This document shows, piece after piece, positions 21,150 through 30,858 of a DNA stretch of 42,500 nt; within the stretch, counting starts at the first letter, position 1; each line of letters starts with the position of its first letter. Below the pieces are notes generated by a model that saw only the letters and a list, made by a program, of their open reading frames with translations, made no database searches and was not told the origin of the DNA. Origin of the DNA: Prorocentrum cordatum (Eukaryota; Sar; Dinophyceae; Prorocentrales; Prorocentraceae); the NCBI GenBank assembly GCA_963575745.1, contig CAUYUJ010008158.1:194723-237222 (forward strand). Direction: 5' to 3'. Both the position numbers and the translations under genes were made by a program.

Positions 21150-21432
21150 CACACACGCGCGCACGCACACACACGGCCGCACACACAGTCGCACGCACAG
21201 GCACACACAGGTATACGCACGCACGTACACGCGCGCACACACGCACGCACGCACGCACGCGCGCGCGCGCAAGCACGCACGCACGCACGCCACGCCACGC
21301 CACGCCACGCCACGCCACGCCACGCCACGCCACGCCACGCATGCACGCACGCACGCACGCCACGCCACGCCACGCCACGCCACGCCACGCCACGCCACAC
21401 CACGCCACGCCACGCCACGCCACGCCACGCCA

Positions 21433-21464
<32 letters not shown>

Positions 21465-21475
21465 CATGGGGATCC
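21150..21475. repeat. CACGC pentanucleotide and CA/GCAC microsatellite
   Basis: Two near-perfect CACGC runs (about 21291-21340 and 21359-21434) are separated and flanked by GCAC and CA runs. All reading frames stay open on both strands because the unit has five bases and few stops, so the long frames here are not genes. Confidence 0.95.
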
Positions 21476-22180
21476 CAGCGACTGCACCCCATGTGCGCAC
21501 ATGTTTGCTGGGTGCAAGTCCGTGCGCTCGTGCGCACGCAAGTTCAGAGTAGCGGCGTGTCCCGTTCTTGTCCGCATAGCTTCGTTGTTTTGCCTTTTCA
21601 ACGAGAGCGGGCTTACAAGATGAGATCCTACGTTCTCTTCCCAGCCAGGGTGGAATCAACCCTCGTCCTGTGGAGGTCTCTGGAAGTCTCCGACCGACGT
21701 GTGCGCTAGTTGATTGGCCAGTCAATGCGAGAAAGAGAGAGAGAGAGAGAGAGCCGCCGTTCCCGTGTCCCAGGAGCCCATCGGTGGATTTAGCACCAGC
21801 GGCGCTGCGGCTGGCGCCGTCCCTGCTGCCCCCCGGGTGCCAGCCTTCTTCTCACCGGCCGCCCTCGATCCTGGCCGATTGGAAGTCTCGAGGTATTCCA
21901 AGTATTTGGAGGAGCTCCCGCCCACCCAAGCACGACCCTAAGAGAGGAGACGGCACGAGCAAGGCAGCGCAAACGACCTGCGATGGTAATCGGCGGCAGG
22001 GAGCAGCGAGTGGTGCCTTTTGTCAGTGGACCTGCCTACCTCCCACGCTGGAGGCCACGGCCTCCAAGCCGTCCCCTGGGGAGCACGGGCGGGCTCCCCT
22101 CGCGGAGCGCGCAGGACTCCAGCGCTCGCTCGCTCGGCTCCTCCCGCCGTGGTGCCCGCCCTCGGGGTCGCGAAGAGTCG
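21476..22180. other. unassigned sequence with a GA run
   Basis: A GA run lies at about 21730-21752. No gene or RNA is recognised. The long plus-strand frame (21670-22599) crosses two foldback elements and has no motif. Confidence 0.4.
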
Positions 22181-22346
22181 GGAGGGGAAAAAACGCACAC
22201 GGACACAAGGAATCGTCGATTCCCCAGAAAATGTGGGAAAACATGGGGAGTGGGGGGGAAGACAAAAACCCAGACAAGATGGGAGACTGTGGGGGATCTG
22301 TGTGCAGTTATTTGTGTGTCCTTGGGGGCCCCTTCAAGAGAACCCG
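22180..22346 (+). mobile_element. MITE-like element, family D copy 1
   Basis: It starts GGGAGGGGAAAAAACGCACA and ends TTTGTGTGTCCTTGGGGGCC. In between lie ATCGTCGATTCCCCAGAAAA and GACAAAAACCCAGACAAGAT. The ends are imperfect inverted repeats. Corresponding copies are at 25011-25442 (interrupted by another element) and 29562-29724. Confidence 0.75.
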
Positions 22347-22500
22347 CGGCTTGCGCGCGCGGGCCCGGGGGCACGGGGGGCGCCCCCTCTCCGGGGAGCC
22401 AGCGCGCGGCGGCGCGCCGACCGCTCCGCTCCGCGCGCCGGAGGGCGCGCGCCGCGCGGGGGCCGTCTGCCCAGGCCCGCGGAGCCTCGAGCTCGCTCCG

Positions 22501-22656
22501 GTGACCAGCCTGGAGCATATCCCTATCCCCATGCTGGGCACCTCCTCATCACGGTGCCAATCTCAGGGGTTCCCTTCTTTTCTGAGGGCGGATCCCTGAG
22601 AGTGTCATCGCCTTTGGGCGTGTCCATCGTAGGGGTAGGGATACGTTCGAGGCTGG
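22501..22656 (+). mobile_element. MITE-like foldback element, family B copy 2
   Basis: It aligns over its full length with the reverse complement of 3207-3365. Its ends CTGGAGCATATCCCTATCCC and the complement of GTAGGGATACGTTCGAGGC are inverted repeats. Confidence 0.75.
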
Positions 22657-23100
22657 GAATCCGGGGTAAGTCCGTGATACCTGCGGTCTGGGGTGCGTCC
22701 GGTCTGGGCGCGCCCGCGGCGCGAGCCGGGAATCTACGAATCCGTTCTCCTCGGGGCATGCCTGGAGGCTGCGGGGGCCTTTCGTGGGCTCCTGGTCGGG
22801 ACGGCTCGGCGCGGCCGCATGCATCTGTTCGGCGCGTGGGCATTCGGCGCGGGCCACGCCGTGGGCGTCTCGGAGGAGAATGTCTCTCCCCCTTGCCCCT
22901 CCTACTTGTCCTTCTCGTCTTCCTTAGTCTCGCCCTTTCCCTTCCTTCCTGGTGTTCCTCAGTTGTTTTTCCGCGCTCAGAGCTCTCAAGTGGTTTGTCA
23001 GCCGAAATGCTGGAAGCCAGGATCATGGTACATTGCCAAACATGCGTTGCCATCGCTTCTCATGTATGAGGTAGGTCTCTTCTGGCGATCTCCAACTTTC
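22657..23100. other. unassigned sequence
   Basis: Pyrimidine-rich in the second half. No gene, RNA or repeat is recognised. Confidence 0.4.
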
Positions 23101-23118
23101 TTCACCTCCCATTCCTCC

Positions 23119-23205
23119 TCAGCTCCTCCTTTTCCTCCTCCTCCTCCTCCTCCTCTTCTCCTCCTCTTCCTCCTCCTCCTCCTCCTCCTCCTCCTCCCCT
23201 GTTCG
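23119..23205. repeat. CCT microsatellite
   Basis: CTCCTCCTCC run with CTT interruptions. Confidence 0.95.
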
Positions 23206-23244
23206 CGCAAACATCATTCACGCGAGGCATGGACGTGTGGACTG

Positions 23245-23320
23245 AGTACGCACACGCACACACATATATATATATGTATATATACATATATATATACACA
23301 TATATATATATATATATCGT
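23245..23320. repeat. CA and TA microsatellite
   Basis: CA repeats pass into an imperfect TATATA array. Confidence 0.95.
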
Positions 23321-23472
23321 GCAGTTCTATACGCATCCACACGGGCATGGTACTTTCTCCTACATGTATGCACGCACCCATTTCTTATATCCTTGACCGT
23401 TGCGGAAAAGGGTGAGGGGGGCGGGGTGGAGGCGGGGTGGTCGACAGTTTGCGAGGCTCGAGTGAAATGAAA

Positions 23473-23838
23473 AGGATCGCTGCAGGCGCCGAATTTTGAC
23501 TACATCACTCAACGAGCCCGTCGCGGGGGCACCCAAGCAATGTGGGCCGGTCGTGTGTGAGTCGCGCGGCGGGTCGCGGGTGGGTCAGGGGGGGGTTGCG
23601 GGTGGGTCGCGGGGTGGGTCGTTTTGGGGGGTCGCGGGGTGGATCGCGGATTGGGTGAGTCGCTGTTGGGTTGTGAATGTTTCGCCGAGTGGGTCGTGGG
23701 TTGTGTTGCGGGTTGGGTCGCAGGTAGGTCGCGGGTTGGACGACGACAACAAAACAAGAATTCGCCCCGCGGAATTAAATTTCAACCGCGCATTCATGGA
23801 CGGTGTAAGACCATTCGGCCTCTCAAATCTGATATGAC
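23473..23838 (+). repeat. composite repeat with GGGTCGCGGG core, copy 2
   Basis: The head TGCAGGCGCCGAATTTTGAC and CAACGAGCCCGTCG are followed by a GGGTCGCGGGT array (about 23570-23740). The tail is GGACGACGACAACAA, CCGCGGAATT and TGTAAGACCATTCGG. The order equals that of 9430-9818, while the arrays differ in length and register. Confidence 0.75.
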
Positions 23839-25010
23839 CAGTTACACAACATTAGTTTATTACATGATGCAAGATGCAGGCACACACATACACATATACA
23901 GATCGGTAGATACCAGTATACATATACATCCTTTTGGATGCTTTGATCATGCGCGCACTTCAATTACATCGCACACCAGGGGGATACGTTCCACACTCGC
24001 ATGTATGAACACATTTTGGCTCTTTGGTCCCGGCCTCACCATATCACCCTGGGGGGTGCCAAGGTGGGTGGTTGCATCAGTTCCCGGTGGCTCTCGCCTT
24101 CGCTCCAGCGTCGCTGCTGTTGGTGCTTCAGCGGGTGGGGGCGTCCGTCCCTGGTGGCTCTCGCAGAGGACCTCGCGCTGGCCACGTTCCCGCTTCGGGA
24201 TCGTGTTCCCGTCTGGATTCTTTGGCCACAATCCTAGTTCGGTCTCGCTCCAGCGCAGGCCACATTCTTCGTCCGCCCGCCTCCCTCTCTCGCCTCCAGC
24301 TGCAGCCGCACTCCGAGCGCTGTTCGCATTCTGCTCGCGCCTTCGCGTCGGCTTCATGTTCATGGAACACGATCCCGCACATCGCACATTACTTTCCAAT
24401 CGCCGCAGGCATAGGTGATCGCGCTCATGCTCAATGGGGAGCATTAGGTGCATCTTCAAAGAATGTGTAAGTATTCGAGGTGCTCGGTCGGAGTAGTTCA
24501 ATGCGAGCGCTGGGCAGAGGCGGTGCGTATTTTACTTGCATGAGCCCCGTGGCTGTCACTGCGACTGCGTTGGGGGAAGAGAGCCGGCGCCCTGATACCC
24601 CTTCATAGGAGGAGCAGGTGCCGATAATGGTAACCTCGCCTCGTCGCCACGGTGATCTTTCAAAGCGTGGTCTCCCGGGAGTTCCCGATCCCTGGCTCAG
24701 GGCCAGTCTCCTCCGTCCTGAGAGGTTACCTGGCAGGCCTGGAGCCTGTTGAGGGCCCCCGAGGGTCGACGCGGCAGAAGACCGTCCGCCGCGCCCTTCC
24801 GCCGGCGTCCCTTTCACGACGCGAGGGCCTCGTCTTGGACCGGGCGGGAGGCAGGGTCTCGTGCAGGCGGGGAGGGATGGGCACCAGGGGGGGGGGTGCC
24901 TCGACTCCCCGTCGCCCACTGCTCGCCGCTGGGGAGCCGACAGCGCCCCTCTCGCCCGGCAGCGTGCGTATTCGCCATCGGGGGCCGTCCGCCGATGTGC
25001 CGGCCAGTCT
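23839..25010. other. unassigned sequence
   Basis: No gene is recognised. A short local duplication of GGTGGCTCTCGC (near 24088 and 24151) and a 9-base inverted pair GGTAACCTC/GAGGTTACC (near 24630 and 24722) are the only structures seen. Confidence 0.4.
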
Positions 25011-25442
25011 CGGGAGGGGAAAAACACACAGACACGGCCAATCGTTGTCCCCAGAAGATGTGGGAAGATATGGGAAGTGGGGGGAACAAAAGACCCAGGA
25101 AATATGGAACATATTCTAGGCCTCTCAGATGGGGTCGGAGTAGATGGGGTCGGAGGATCGCGCCGCATCGCCGATGCATTGCCGATGCGGAGCCCAGTTT
25201 TTCTCCACGCCGACAGCGCCGATGCATCGCCGACGTCGCCGATGCATCGCCGGTGCATCGCCGGTGCATCGCCGGTGCATCGCCGATACATTGTCGAAGC
25301 ATTGCCGATGTATCGGCGATGTGGCGATCCTCCGATCCCATCCACTCCGACCCCATCTAGGAGGCCTCTAAAGATGGGGAATCCTGTTATTTGTGTGTCT
25401 TTATGTGTGTGTGTGTGTGTGTGTGTGTCCCAGGGCCCCTTC
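25011..25442 (+). mobile_element. MITE-like element, family D copy 2, interrupted
   Basis: The left half (GGGAGGGGAAAAACACACAG to AAAAGACCCAGGAAATATGG) and the right half (GGGGAATCCTGTTATTTGTG to GGGCCCCTTC) match the copies at 22180 and 29562. They are separated by about 260 bases that include the element at 25127-25358. A pure GT run has grown in the right half (about 25407-25428). Confidence 0.75.
25127..25358. mobile_element. foldback element with 35-bp terminal inverted repeats, nested in family D
   Basis: The left end AGATGGGGTCGGAGTAGATG continues with GGGTCGGAGGATCGC. The right end is its reverse complement over 35 bases with two mismatches. The centre is made of CATCGCCGATG/CATCGCCGGTG units, themselves short palindromes. 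AGGCCTCT occurs directly before the element and three bases after it, a candidate target-site duplication. Confidence 0.85.
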
Positions 25443-25627
25443 ACTGTCGTCCGCCCCGCAGGGAGGGGCGTGGGGGTGCTTCCAAGACGGCGGCCCCCGT
25501 GGAGCGGTGCGCCCCAGGTGCTGGGCGGCGCAGGGCGCCGAGGACGGCGGCTCGCCGAGGCGCCGCGGGGGGCCTCGCGTGCTGCAGTCGTCAAGCAGTG
25601 GCGAAGCGTCCCGGCTCGCCTATAGGC

Positions 25628-25842
25628 TTATGATGTTCCAACCTACTTTGGCCTTGATCACCAGGGAGAATTTCGAGCGGCCAAACAAGGTACCCCAAAA
25701 CTCAAGGGTTTTCACGTGTCGGGCCCTGGGAGACACTCGCCCGGCACTGTTTCGACACTGTTTCGACACTCTTTTGACACTTCTATGGGTGCTCGAAATT
25801 ATTTCTGGAATGCGGTCCTTAGGTAGGAGGGGAACAACATAA
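25628..25842. mobile_element. foldback element 1 of a cluster
   Basis: The left end TTATGATGTTCCAACCTAC and the complement of the right end (TTTATGTTGTTCCCCTCCTA) pair imperfectly. The inner blocks CCAGGGAGAATTTCGAGC and GCTCGAAATTATTTCTGG pair as well. The centre holds TTTCGACACTG repeats. Confidence 0.6.
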
Positions 25843-25874
25843 ATCAAGCAGTTCCGAATCTCCTGGCTCGCCTA

Positions 25875-26043
25875 TAGGCCTACCGAGAAATGTTCGAATA
25901 ACCTGTTGTGGTCTGCAGGAACTGTTCTCAGAACTTTTCTGGCTGGCACCGTCTGGGTTTAACACGTCGGGCTTACGTTCTCAGAACACTGTTTTTGTTC
26001 TTGGAGCATTTCTGGGTTCGAGGAACATTTCGTGGTAGGCCTA
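25875..26043. mobile_element. foldback element 2 of a cluster
   Basis: TAGGCCTACCGAGAAATGTT at the left end pairs with AACATTTCGTGGTAGGCCTA at the right end. GTTCTCAGAAC occurs twice inside. It has no coding capacity. Confidence 0.75.
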
Positions 26044-26089
26044 AAGAAATGCCGGGACGGTCGGTCCCTGCTCAAAGTCAGTTCGAAGG

Positions 26090-26165
26090 CGAATTCCGAC
26101 CCCTGCCCTCGCCGATCAGCGATTCAGGCAACTCGATGGGCGGCGGGGGCAGGGTTCGGAATTCG
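26090..26165. mobile_element. short hairpin element 3 of a cluster
   Basis: CGAATTCCGACCCCTGCCCT at the left pairs with GGGGGCAGGGTTCGGAATTC at the right, and the pairing continues inward through GATCAGCGATTCAGG. The segment is a nearly complete palindrome. Confidence 0.75.
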
Positions 26166-26175
26166 TCGATCATGT

Positions 26176-26254
26176 GGCGAAATCCCGCCCCTGCCCTCGC
26201 TTCCCATCGATTCATGCGGATCGGTGGTTTGTGGGGTAGGGTTCGGATGTCGCC
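26176..26254. mobile_element. short hairpin element 4 of a cluster
   Basis: GGCGAAATCCCGCCCCTGCC pairs with GGGGTAGGGTTCGGATGTCG, and the centre CCCATCGATTCATGCGGATCGG is partly palindromic. It resembles element 3 (CCCGCCCCTGCCCTCGC), so the two may be tandem relatives. Confidence 0.65.
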
Positions 26255-26523
26255 ACCTATCAATCAAGGGGCAAGGCATGGGAGCACCCAGTGGCAGATG
26301 GAATTCTTCTCTCGGGGGCGTCCACGGAGGCAGATGATGACTAGGGATGTGTGGATATGCCATGGTTCTTTCTGATCGTGAGATCTTCAAGATTTCAAGG
26401 GTTCCTCTTCTTTGAATACCGTTCCAGGCCCCATCTCGTCCGCGCACACGCTGTGGGCCATGGCGCGCTACCCCCCTCTTCCTGCCCCACCCCTTCGGTG
26501 CACCCGAGCTCGCACGAGCGTTG

Positions 26524-26683
26524 AACACATCCATACTCGTGCCCTCGCTGCCTGGACAGCGAGGCGCAATCCTATTGATGCGCGAATCCGTGTATGCGTT
26601 GCGCGCGGGGCATCCGCGCAATGCAGCCCTGGATACAAGCGCGCGAGGAGTCCAGACTGCGAGGCCGTGGCTATGGATGTGTT
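26524..26683. mobile_element. MITE-like element with about 35-bp inverted ends
   Basis: Left end AACACATCCATACTCGTGCC. The reverse complement of the right end reads AACACATCCATAGCCACGGC. Pairing continues through CCTCGC and CTGGA. Length 160 bases, not coding. Confidence 0.7.
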
Positions 26684-26925
26684 TCTCGCCCACGACTCTC
26701 GGTGGTGTCTGTGGGAAGCTCATAGAGGGGATGTTCACGGTCGTATATAGAGATTCTCTCATGCGAGGCCTGGGACCAGGGGGCCAGACAGTCCAGACCA
26801 TCTCGGCCTCCGTGTGGGGTCTCCTCCAGAGCGACCTCGATGCCTCCTTGAAGGGACGCCTTCGTGCACTACATCGTGCAGAGGCGCCATCATGATTTTG
26901 GTGACCGTTGGCCCCTGCACATAAT

Positions 26926-27025
26926 GTGTATATATATGCATATATAGATTTAGAGAGAGCCTGAGAGAGAGAGAGAGAGAGAGAACAAAAAACATATATA
27001 TATATATATAGAGAGAGAGAAGGAA
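26926..27025. repeat. TA and GA microsatellites
   Basis: TATATA, then AGAGAG, then TATATATA, then AGAGAG runs. Confidence 0.95.
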
Positions 27026-27356
27026 TGTGTGTATTCGCTTCGTCAGGGGGTGCCGCTGCCTGCGAGGCTGGTGAGCAGTTTGAAAGCCTATGGGGGATTT
27101 CAGACCCCAGGGTTCCCAGGGGAGGACTAGACTGCTGCTGAGCCTTATCCCTCGTCGGACCAGCCCCCCCTTGACCCTGGCCCCCGCCTTGCGACCCGCA
27201 CACTGGCTTTCCATACTCCCCGAAGACTCGATGCTTTTCGAGTCGCTGGCCTCTGGAGCTCTTGACCCCTTCCCTGGGTCCCGTGTGTCATCGTGTGTAG
27301 TCTTTTGACGGTCTCGCGACCCCCCCAGGACACCGAGCACTGCGAAAAGATCCGGC

Positions 27357-27505
27357 TCCATGTTTCCGAGCCACCAGGCGTCTGGACCCTGGAGGTTTCT
27401 GAAGGCACAGCCCAGGCAGGAATATTCCTGCGCCTCGATCCTCGAAGTTGGAAGCCTCGGGGTCCAGAAGCATCCAGAAACGGCCTCGAGGAAACCGAGC
27501 ATGGA
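27357..27505. mobile_element. imperfect foldback element around a perfect palindrome
   Basis: The perfect 16-base palindrome GCAGGAATATTCCTGC (27416-27431) lies within a longer imperfect inverted repeat. That repeat pairs TCCATGTTTCCGAGCC and TCTGGACCCTGGAGG with GGGGTCCAGAAGC and ACCGAGCATGGA. Confidence 0.5.
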
Positions 27506-28552
27506 AACAATTTCTCGATTTGTTTGTGCTAAGTCGCTGGAGGTTCCTTGGCGGGGACGGATCTGTTCTTGTCCACGAGTCGCGGCCACGAACGCGGTTG
27601 GTCTCTTCGGCCGAGACCCCACGAAGATGGGGCTGCTCTGTGCGGATACTCCGTCCGGAACGTATCCATGGGGTCGCCCTTGTGTCTCCAGGCTGCGAAG
27701 GCATGGGTGTGGGTATATTGTGCGTTGCTCGTCAAAAGAGGCGGTCTGGTATGCGGTCTGCCACCGGCCTCGAGACACCCTGTTCTCGTGCCCGCGTGGC
27801 GTGGGGTGGCCTGCTGGCCAGTAGGGGTTCTTCATCGTCGGTGGCTGCCGAGCGGAGCACCCGGTTTGCCCTGACGCGGGGTACCGTGCAAGCTTGTTTT
27901 TACAAGGCAGATCCGACCTACAAAGAGCGAGCCCGACCTGCGCTTGCTCTCGCGGGGGGCCCCGCCCGGTGGCGCGCCCCGCCCCTGCCCCGGCCGCTTC
28001 TTCTCTGGGTGCTCGCAGGCGGCTTCTCTTCCCCAGTCCCCGGCTGTCCGATGAGAAAAAGGACGAGGCCGCTCAGAGAAGGAGGGACGCCCTGGGACGC
28101 ACCCCGATGGGGGCTGCTCGGACGCACCCCTCTCGAGGATGGACGCCCCCCCCCCCTCGTGCATCTCAGGGCTGGGCACCACCTCTCTGGCCCCTCCGCA
28201 CCCCACGAAGCCTGGGACGGGGGGCCGACATCTCCCCTGTGGCGTGCCCTCCCTCCGAGCTCCAGCGCCTCGGCAAATCCGGGGCGGCGTTCGCGCCGCT
28301 TGTCGCCCTCGAGGCCCGCCCCGGCCCCGGGAGGAGCGGGGCCTCGCGGGAGGGGTCGAGCGCCCCGGGGCTCGGCATGCCACGAGGCACGGCGCGGCGC
28401 GTCCGGGTCGCTCCCCGTCTCTTGCGCGCCGTGCATCTCTCTTCGCGCCCACAGAGCAGCCCACCGCTCGCTCTGCCCGGGGCCTGCGCGCCTTGCACGC
28501 CCTCGGGGCTCATGAAAACGGGGGTCGATGCTCGGCCACGCGCAGAGTGGGG
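27506..28552. other. unassigned GC-rich sequence
   Basis: Long overlapping frames on both strands (up to 355 codons) without motifs. A short palindrome GGTCTC-TTCGGCC-GAGACC lies near 27599. I see no gene. Confidence 0.4.
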
Positions 28553-28554
28553 TA

Positions 28555-28727
28555 CAGTCGACCCGCAGAGTAAGGATAGGTATCCCTCCCAAGGGTACCC
28601 TTGCATCCTTGCCTCCCGGGTCCATCCTTGGACACTTTCGTTGGCCGCGCCCCGCTCGAAACGCTTCGAAATGGGCGTCCAAGGGCCTTGCATCCTTATC
28701 GCGCATCTTTACTCTGCGGGTTGACTG
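28555..28727. mobile_element. Tc1/mariner-like MITE with TA borders
   Basis: Terminal inverted repeats CAGTCGACCCGCAGAGTAAG and, at the right, the complement of CTTTACTCTGCGGGTTGACTG differ at few positions. The element is flanked by TA at 28553-28554 and at 28728-28729. TA duplication and a CAGT start are known for the Tc1/mariner/pogo group. The 173 bases have no transposase, so any mobility would be in trans. Confidence 0.8.
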
Positions 28728-28741
28728 TAGGGTGAGTGGGC

Positions 28742-28842
28742 AAGGCTTCTCAGAAGCGCCCCTGCTTCTCAGAAGGCGCGGGCCTGCTCCGTAGATGTAG
28801 CGCCCGCGCTTTCTGAGGAGCAGCCTCCTTCCGAGAAGCCTT
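28742..28842. mobile_element. foldback element with about 40-bp arms
   Basis: AAGGCTTCTCAGAAGC at the left pairs with TTCCGAGAAGCCTT at the right. CTTCTCAGAAGGCGCGGGC pairs with GCCCGCGCTTTCTGAGGAG, and the loop is about 19 bases. It begins 13 bases after the TA border of the preceding element. Confidence 0.75.
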
Positions 28843-28967
28843 CCCCCCTCCCCCTACCCCGTCTCTGCACGCCGCCACTATGCAGAGGGGGGTCAGCCAG
28901 AGCGCTGGATCTTGCATGCTGCTGCAGAGCCAGCTGTGCACTGACCCGTGCATGCTTGCAGGATCGT

Positions 28968-29148
28968 TTAGCAGGCGAGGAGCGGTAACAAATAAACTTT
29001 TCCGCCGTCGAGGACGCCTGCCCCCCAGGCGGCTGGAAAGTTTATACCCCTGCGTGGCACCTTATGGGTATAAACTTTCCAGCCGCCTAGGGGGCAGGCG
29101 TCCCCGACGGCGGGAACATTTATTATAATACCGTTCTTCGCCTGCTAA
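28968..29148. mobile_element. long near-perfect hairpin element
   Basis: The arms are 28968-29049 and 29066-29148, separated by a 16-base loop. The innermost 40 bases (for example GGCGGCTGGAAAGTTTATAC and its complement) are nearly perfect. The outer part (TTAGCAGGCGAGGAGCGGTA against TACCGTTCTTCGCCTGCTAA) has a few mismatches and small indels. GCAGGATC follows or precedes on both outer sides. There is no coding capacity. Confidence 0.9.
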
Positions 29149-29561
29149 GTCATGCAGGATCCAGCAGGATCTTGCCGGATTTTGCGCAAGACACGACTGA
29201 CCCGGGCCTGCACGGACCGGGGCCAGCAGATGCCCGACACCCTTGCGCCCTGCGGGCTTACAAGTCTGAGCTTCCCCCTCTGGATGACGGCTTGCGTCTC
29301 CGGTGGATCCCATGCTGCCCTCGCCCCCTTCGGCAGCTCGCGCTCGCCGCGCACCTCCCAGTACACTGGCTTCAAGTCTGGCGTGTACCCTTACCCAGGG
29401 TCGGCCTGGGTGAAGAAGGCCGTCCGCTGGATTGGGCGCTTGCCGCTGCGACCGATCAGCCTGCCGCGCGCGCGCTGTTTCAGCATTCGCGCCTCAGGGC
29501 GCAACGACACGCCGAACCGCTGGTTGTGTGACTGCAGCGACGTGCCCTGTAGGGGGACACT

Positions 29562-29724
29562 CAGGAGGGGAAAAAACACACAGACACAATTCATCGTCGA
29601 TCCCCAGGAAAATATGGGAAAATATGGGAAGTGGGGGGGGGAAGACAAAAACCCAGAAAACATAGGAAAACATGGGGAATCTTTTTATTTGTGTGTATTT
29701 ATTTGTGTGTCCTGGGGCCCCTTC
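29562..29724 (+). mobile_element. MITE-like element, family D copy 3
   Basis: Starts GGAGGGGAAAAAACACACAG and ends TTTGTGTGTCCTGGGGCCCC, with ATCGTCGATCCCCAGGAAAA and GACAAAAACCCAGAAAACAT inside. It is uninterrupted and gives the clearest view of the family. Confidence 0.75.
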
Positions 29725-29938
29725 AGACACGCCCGACCCAGCGCTGGCCCTCGGTGCCTGCGGCCGCCTGCGCGCTCCCCGCGGCGGAGGCCCTCAGCGC
29801 CCGAGGCCTCCCAGCCCGCGCGCGCCTCTTCGCCGCGGCCGCCGGCGGCGTGCCCCCGGCGGCCGCGCGCGGCCCGCCGGCTCTCCGTCCGCGCGCGCGC
29901 GGGTGGCGCGGAACGCCGCCCTCGCCGGAAGGGGGTAG

Positions 29939-30120
29939 ACTCCAGATTTCGTAATACAAGGGAGGGGGTCTGGACCCTCCAAGACAAGCCATTTCGGACC
30001 TCCCCCGTGGGAGAACCCTCCAAAGCATCGTCCCCAGACCCCGCCAGGCCCTCCGAGAGAGCCTGGAAGAGACTCCCCCCCGAAATCAGACCCCCCTCCC
30101 TTTATTACGAAATCTGGAGT
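29939..30120. mobile_element. MITE-like element with 33-bp inverted ends
   Basis: ACTCCAGATTTCGTAATACA continues to GGGAGGGGGTCTG. The right end is its reverse complement with one indel or mismatch (TTATTACGAAATCTGGAGT). No clear target-site duplication is visible. 182 bases, not coding. Confidence 0.85.
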
Positions 30121-30681
30121 GCACAGGACGACCGGGGGCGGCCAGGAGGCAGAGGAGGAGGAGGTGCCCATGCCTCTGCCCCTCGCCCGCTGTTCCCCCT
30201 CTTTTTGGGGGCTCCTGGGAGGCCCTCGTCGCCACCGCCGGCTTCGCCTCGAGGTTCTGGGCAGAACGCGCCCCAGGAGGGGTCCGGGGAGCAGCGGTAT
30301 GGGTATACCCTTTGGTTTCCCCAAAGCGGGGGGTGATGTTTTTGGGGGGGGGGCGGATGTCATGGCGGGGGCCATGATGATGTCCCCAGAGTTCACGGCG
30401 CCTCCTCTTGTTTCAACGCGTCCCTGCCCCCCCCCCCCGGGGCCGCGCACGTGCCGCCGGCCATGCTGTGCGCCCCCCCCGCCCTCTTGGGCGCCCCCCT
30501 CATTGGCCGCCCCCGAGGCGAGGAGGAGTCCGTCCCCCCGAGATCTCCGAGGACATGGGTCTGCAATCCTGCGTTCTTCCTCGGGTCTCGGCCTCGGGGG
30601 GGCCCGTGCTCGGGCCCCGGGGCCCTGAAGCATGGGCCCGGGACGGCAAGCCACCCACGGGGAAGGGGCCGGGGCCCCGGG

Positions 30682-30803
30682 CATCACTCGGACGTGTGCA
30701 TTTTTGGTCGGCGAGGACCCTTGAGGACGATCCTGGACCATCGAGCAAACAAAACACGCGCGAAACCGAAAAAAATGCACGGGAAATGGACGTCCGAGCG
30801 ATG
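30682..30803. mobile_element. MITE-like element, family C copy 2
   Basis: CATCACTCGGACGTGTGCAT at the left and GGACGTCCGAGCGATG at the right. The inner CGCGAAACCGAAAAAAATGC corresponds to the copies at 3520 and 33012. Confidence 0.85.
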
Positions 30804-30858
30804 GCGAGGGCCTCCGGGGCCGCGGATTGAAGCAAACTTGCATCGGCGGATGTCTGGG

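Noticed and set aside
21291-21434. CRISPR-like array
   Set aside because: The units are five bases long with no spacers, so it is a microsatellite.
20783-21725. Overlapping frames of 200-308 codons on both strands
   Set aside because: They are created by the CACGC and CA repeats. Sequence outside the repeat shows no motif.
24010-24025. Possible second spliced-leader fragment (CATTTTGGCTC)
   Set aside because: Only 11 bases match and neither flank continues the leader, so chance is adequate.
27448-28724. Two long frames (355 and 276 codons) as genes
   Set aside because: They overlap each other and long minus-strand frames, have no ATG support or motif, and run into the TA-bordered MITE.
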